Shown one piece after another: positions 61,480-64,000 of a stretch of 64,000 nt of DNA. Source of the stretch: Schistosoma haematobium (Eukaryota; Platyhelminthes; Trematoda; Strigeidida; Schistosomatidae); assembly GCF_000699445.3 (NCBI RefSeq), contig NC_067198.1, positions 3,477,301-3,541,300 of the forward strand, written 5' to 3'. The notes under the pieces are model-generated. The model was not told the DNA's origin. It saw only the letters and a program-made list of their open reading frames with translations, and did no database searches. Numbering within the stretch: the stretch's first letter is position 1; every line of letters starts with the position of its first letter. A program made the translations under genes and the position numbers.

Positions 61480-61914
61480 TATGAAACTTCTATATTGTAC
61501 ATTTTCAATAGTTGAATTGAGAAATTATGAAAGAATTTGGAAAGCATACATTCCCAATCAATAGTCTGTTTGTAACTATGTATGTATACGCTTATATTCT
61601 CCCATTAATAACACAATACACCAATAGCATAAATGGGTATGATTTCAGTGTTAAATATGTTCGTTTATTTATATTTGTTTTCTCCTCTTAAATATTCCGT
61701 TTAAAAAGTAGTATGGACATGTATTAAATAGATAAATCTGTCTTTAACTAAACTAACTCAAATAGAACTAATAATAATAATAATGAATAACTTTCTTTCT
61801 ATAGTAGATTATTGTCAATTGACCAATAAGAGAACAGAAAATATTCGAAAATATTCTTCATATGAATCTATGGATGATGTAATCATTAAATCGACAAGGA
61901 ATTAAAAAGAGCCT

Positions 61915-62095
61915 CTCATGCGCTAGACTGACAGATCCTGGGTTCGAATCTTGCGGGGTGCGGGATCGTGGATTCGCACTGCTGATGTGTCCCATACTAG
62001 GACGAAACAGCCGTCCAGTGCTTCCAGGTTTTCCATTGGTGGTCTATCTTCAATTGACTCATCATTTCAATCTATGAAATCCCCTATGTCTCATT
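61915..62095 (+). repeat. SINE family B upstream of SGSM
   Basis: B box (GGGTTCGAATCTTG), ribozyme with CTGATGT (A9 lost), normal stem I and tail. 61480-61914, where the SGSM promoter and 5' UTR should lie, shows no recognised element or TATA box. 62096-62530 likewise. Confidence 0.82.
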
Positions 62096-62534
62096 ATGAA
62101 ACCTAATTATGTCAATATAACTACGTAGTTTGTCGGTAAAAATATATTATTAGTGTGGTGAATCATTTTAAAGAAATTCTTTTTTTGTTTTAAATTTATT
62201 TTTGTTGGTATCACTTTCTTAAAACAGCTATTGTAGCTAAGTAGACCGAATGACTGTTTTCCTCTTTAGACTACAATACAATGTTAAGTGTTATACAGTT
62301 TTGGTAAACAATAAAATTGAGTTCATTGTAGTATATTTAAACATTGATGATTCAACTTTTAACTTATTAGAATGACAATAAACTTTACAAATGAAAAGTG
62401 TACTTCCATTATACCTAGAATTTTTCAATTAGCTTTCGTCTAAATTAACAAGGTTATTTTGAATATAGAAATAATTTCTTAAGATTCTTTTGACAGATTA
62501 TTAGATTATTTTTGTAGGATATTCAAAATTAGAT

Positions 62535-62880
62535 CTTTTTCAGTCGGCTTCCGAGGACTACAACGGAGTCTCTAGAGGCCCTAAAGGAGCCTAAGAGTTC
62601 TAACCAATCAGAACATGATAGAGCTTTCTGGAATATCAACGTGGCATGCTACTATTGGTCAGTAGCATAATATGTCTCTGGAGATTGACCGAAATATAAT
62701 GTTGGTTTAACAAACGCTAATGTCTGTTAATACCCGTGATTTTCTGTACATTTCTGATTTTTACAGACTAAACATTTCTCCAGCTTTCCTTCTGTCTTCT
62801 AATTTGCGACGGCAAAGTTCTAACGTTCGAGTGTCGTAGTTGTAACCCGTATTCTGCGTTAATCAAGTAGAAAAGTTAAC
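62535..62880. repeat. LTR family H, second copy
   Basis: GGCTTCCGAGGACTACAACG ... CTGCGTTAATCAAGTAG; matches 44816-45162 with about 80-85 percent identity by eye; terminal TG/CA decayed. Confidence 0.6.
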
Positions 62881-62964
62881 AGACCTAATACTCAGCCGTA
62901 CGACATGTTATTATTTTTAGTTTGTGTACATATTCTGTATATAAATGTTTCACTATTACATAGA

Positions 62965-63585
62965 AAACAACCTATTCAGTCGGTTAGCGGTCATGTCTGT
63001 GATTCTGAATCATTCAGGTGTTTTGTGGATAGCCATCACTTGGACACACAATGTCATTGCATTCATATGTCCATTAGCGTTCTATTCATTATCGTAAATC
63101 CGTTGCATCAAATCGTTAAAACAATCTTTACTACATAAATGTTGACAGAGTTCAACACTTCTGTATGATATTTTGCATCTCATGTAATTTATACCTTCCC
63201 ACTAACTAGTCAGTTTTCTGGAAAAAATTACTAATGCCGAAGACAAAATAACTTGTGTATCATAAAGTTGTTGTGTCTTCAAGCCTGGCTAGTTATCACA
63301 TGATTTATTCACCAACCGAAATACGACTTATTCAAACTTAGTACTGTGTTCGACCAGTATGGGCATCCTGAACTCCTTATTGATCTTTTTTTCTCTGACT
63401 AGCTGTTCCATTTGAGTTCAGAACATCAATATCTTTTCCGATTGTACGAACCATTTATTTCAAACATACTTGGTTTATATACCAGTCAAACAGACTGCAT
63501 CAAACCATCATATAGAAAATAACATTTGTACAAAATTTAATCAAAAAGTGACTATAAACATGGGAGACTCTAATCAATAAACTGA
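62965..63585 (-). mobile_element. LTR family G retrotransposon remnant
   Basis: Reverse complement of most of 47190-47890, including the TATA motif (GGTTTATATACC on plus) and the non-LTR 370-bp part; the plus-strand ORF at 62905-63138 is incidental. Confidence 0.6.
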
Positions 63586-63664
63586 ACTTAACTTAAGAAC
63601 CTCGACGTGATCTGCTGCACCAAACAACACAAAGTTACAATACGGGTCTTGGTAATAGTCTCAC

Positions 63665-63905
63665 TTTGTTGAAGGTAGTCAACAGGGAACTTTGGACCTA
63701 GGTTTTGTGCTACTTGGCGCTCGTCAACAAGGTGTACCTGTAATCTTGAGGGAACTGATGCTCGCTGACGGATTCGATCCCGTGTCACGCAATGTTGAGT
63801 CACCTAGATTGAGGGGCAGATTGCATCCTCAGTCGATAGGATTCGATCCGCACTAAGGAAGACCTGACATACATGACATTGATCACCACTCAATGATCAG
63901 TGTAT
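63665..63905 (-). repeat. SINE family C
   Basis: B box-like GGGATCGAATCCGTCA, ribozyme with TTGACGA and ACAAAAC (inactive), end GACTACCTTCAAC on the minus strand. Confidence 0.78.
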
Positions 63906-64000
63906 TATACTAGTCTCACTCATTATTTTCATATCCATTATATTCACAAACGCCACAAAACTTCGAAAAATCTATTTGCGAAAAAAATCTACTTCTATAC

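Noticed and set aside
61265..61310. Treating every hammerhead-like match as active
   Set aside because: Most copies have lost C3, A9 or the GAAA, or no longer pair in stem I; only copies with all core bases were listed as intact.
1..64000. CRISPR-like or phage-like arrays, bacterial operons
   Set aside because: The direct repeats present are microsatellites and dispersed retroelements; split genes with GT-AG introns show a eukaryotic genome.

Overview
This is AT-rich metazoan DNA, almost certainly from a blood fluke of the genus Schistosoma. The diagnosis rests on repeats seen here: tRNA-like SINEs that carry hammerhead ribozymes (the Sm-alpha type known from schistosomes), RTE-like non-LTR elements with (TAAG)n tails, a second LINE family with (GACT)n tails, and many solo LTRs. 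Species cannot be fixed from the sequence alone.

The window is dominated by one protein-coding gene on the minus strand, an SGSM1/SGSM2 homologue (small G protein signalling modulator: N-terminal RUN domain, PH-like Rab-binding region, C-terminal TBC Rab-GAP domain). A complete model could be built by hand: 20 coding exons from the ATG at 61479 to the stop at 4683-4685, all 19 introns GT-AG, every junction in phase, 3396 nt of CDS (1131 residues), and both catalytic fingers of the TBC domain present. The introns (1.1-5.5 kb) make up most of the window and consist largely of transposable elements. About 0.6 kb at the left edge looks non-repetitive and may hold the last exons of a plus-strand neighbour (low confidence).

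Repeat layout. Family B is a SINE with an internal tRNA-like A/B box region and a hammerhead just downstream; about 40 copies or pieces occur throughout. Family A (Sm-alpha type) and family C are two further SINE families with different hammerheads of the same architecture. Family D is a 530-bp element with a (TAAA)n tail (seven copies). Family E is a 250-bp repeat often found as inverted arms. LTR families F, G, H and I are solo or fragmentary. The RTE-like LINE is represented by some fourteen decayed fragments, and a second LINE (J) by five.

Most notable points: three distinct hammerhead-SINE families inside one gene; several core-intact ribozymes lying in introns in the sense orientation of the host gene, so they would be transcribed into its pre-mRNA; several near-identical inverted duplications (2.4/3.8 kb, 40.5/41.4 kb, 21.7/23.4 kb, 20.8/27.6 kb), one of which carries over an LTR-SINE insertion junction; a compact ribozyme mini-element flanked by inverted copies of its own tail; and a 67-bp tandem array. 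I found no rRNA or genuine tRNA genes, no CRISPR, and no bacterial-type operons.
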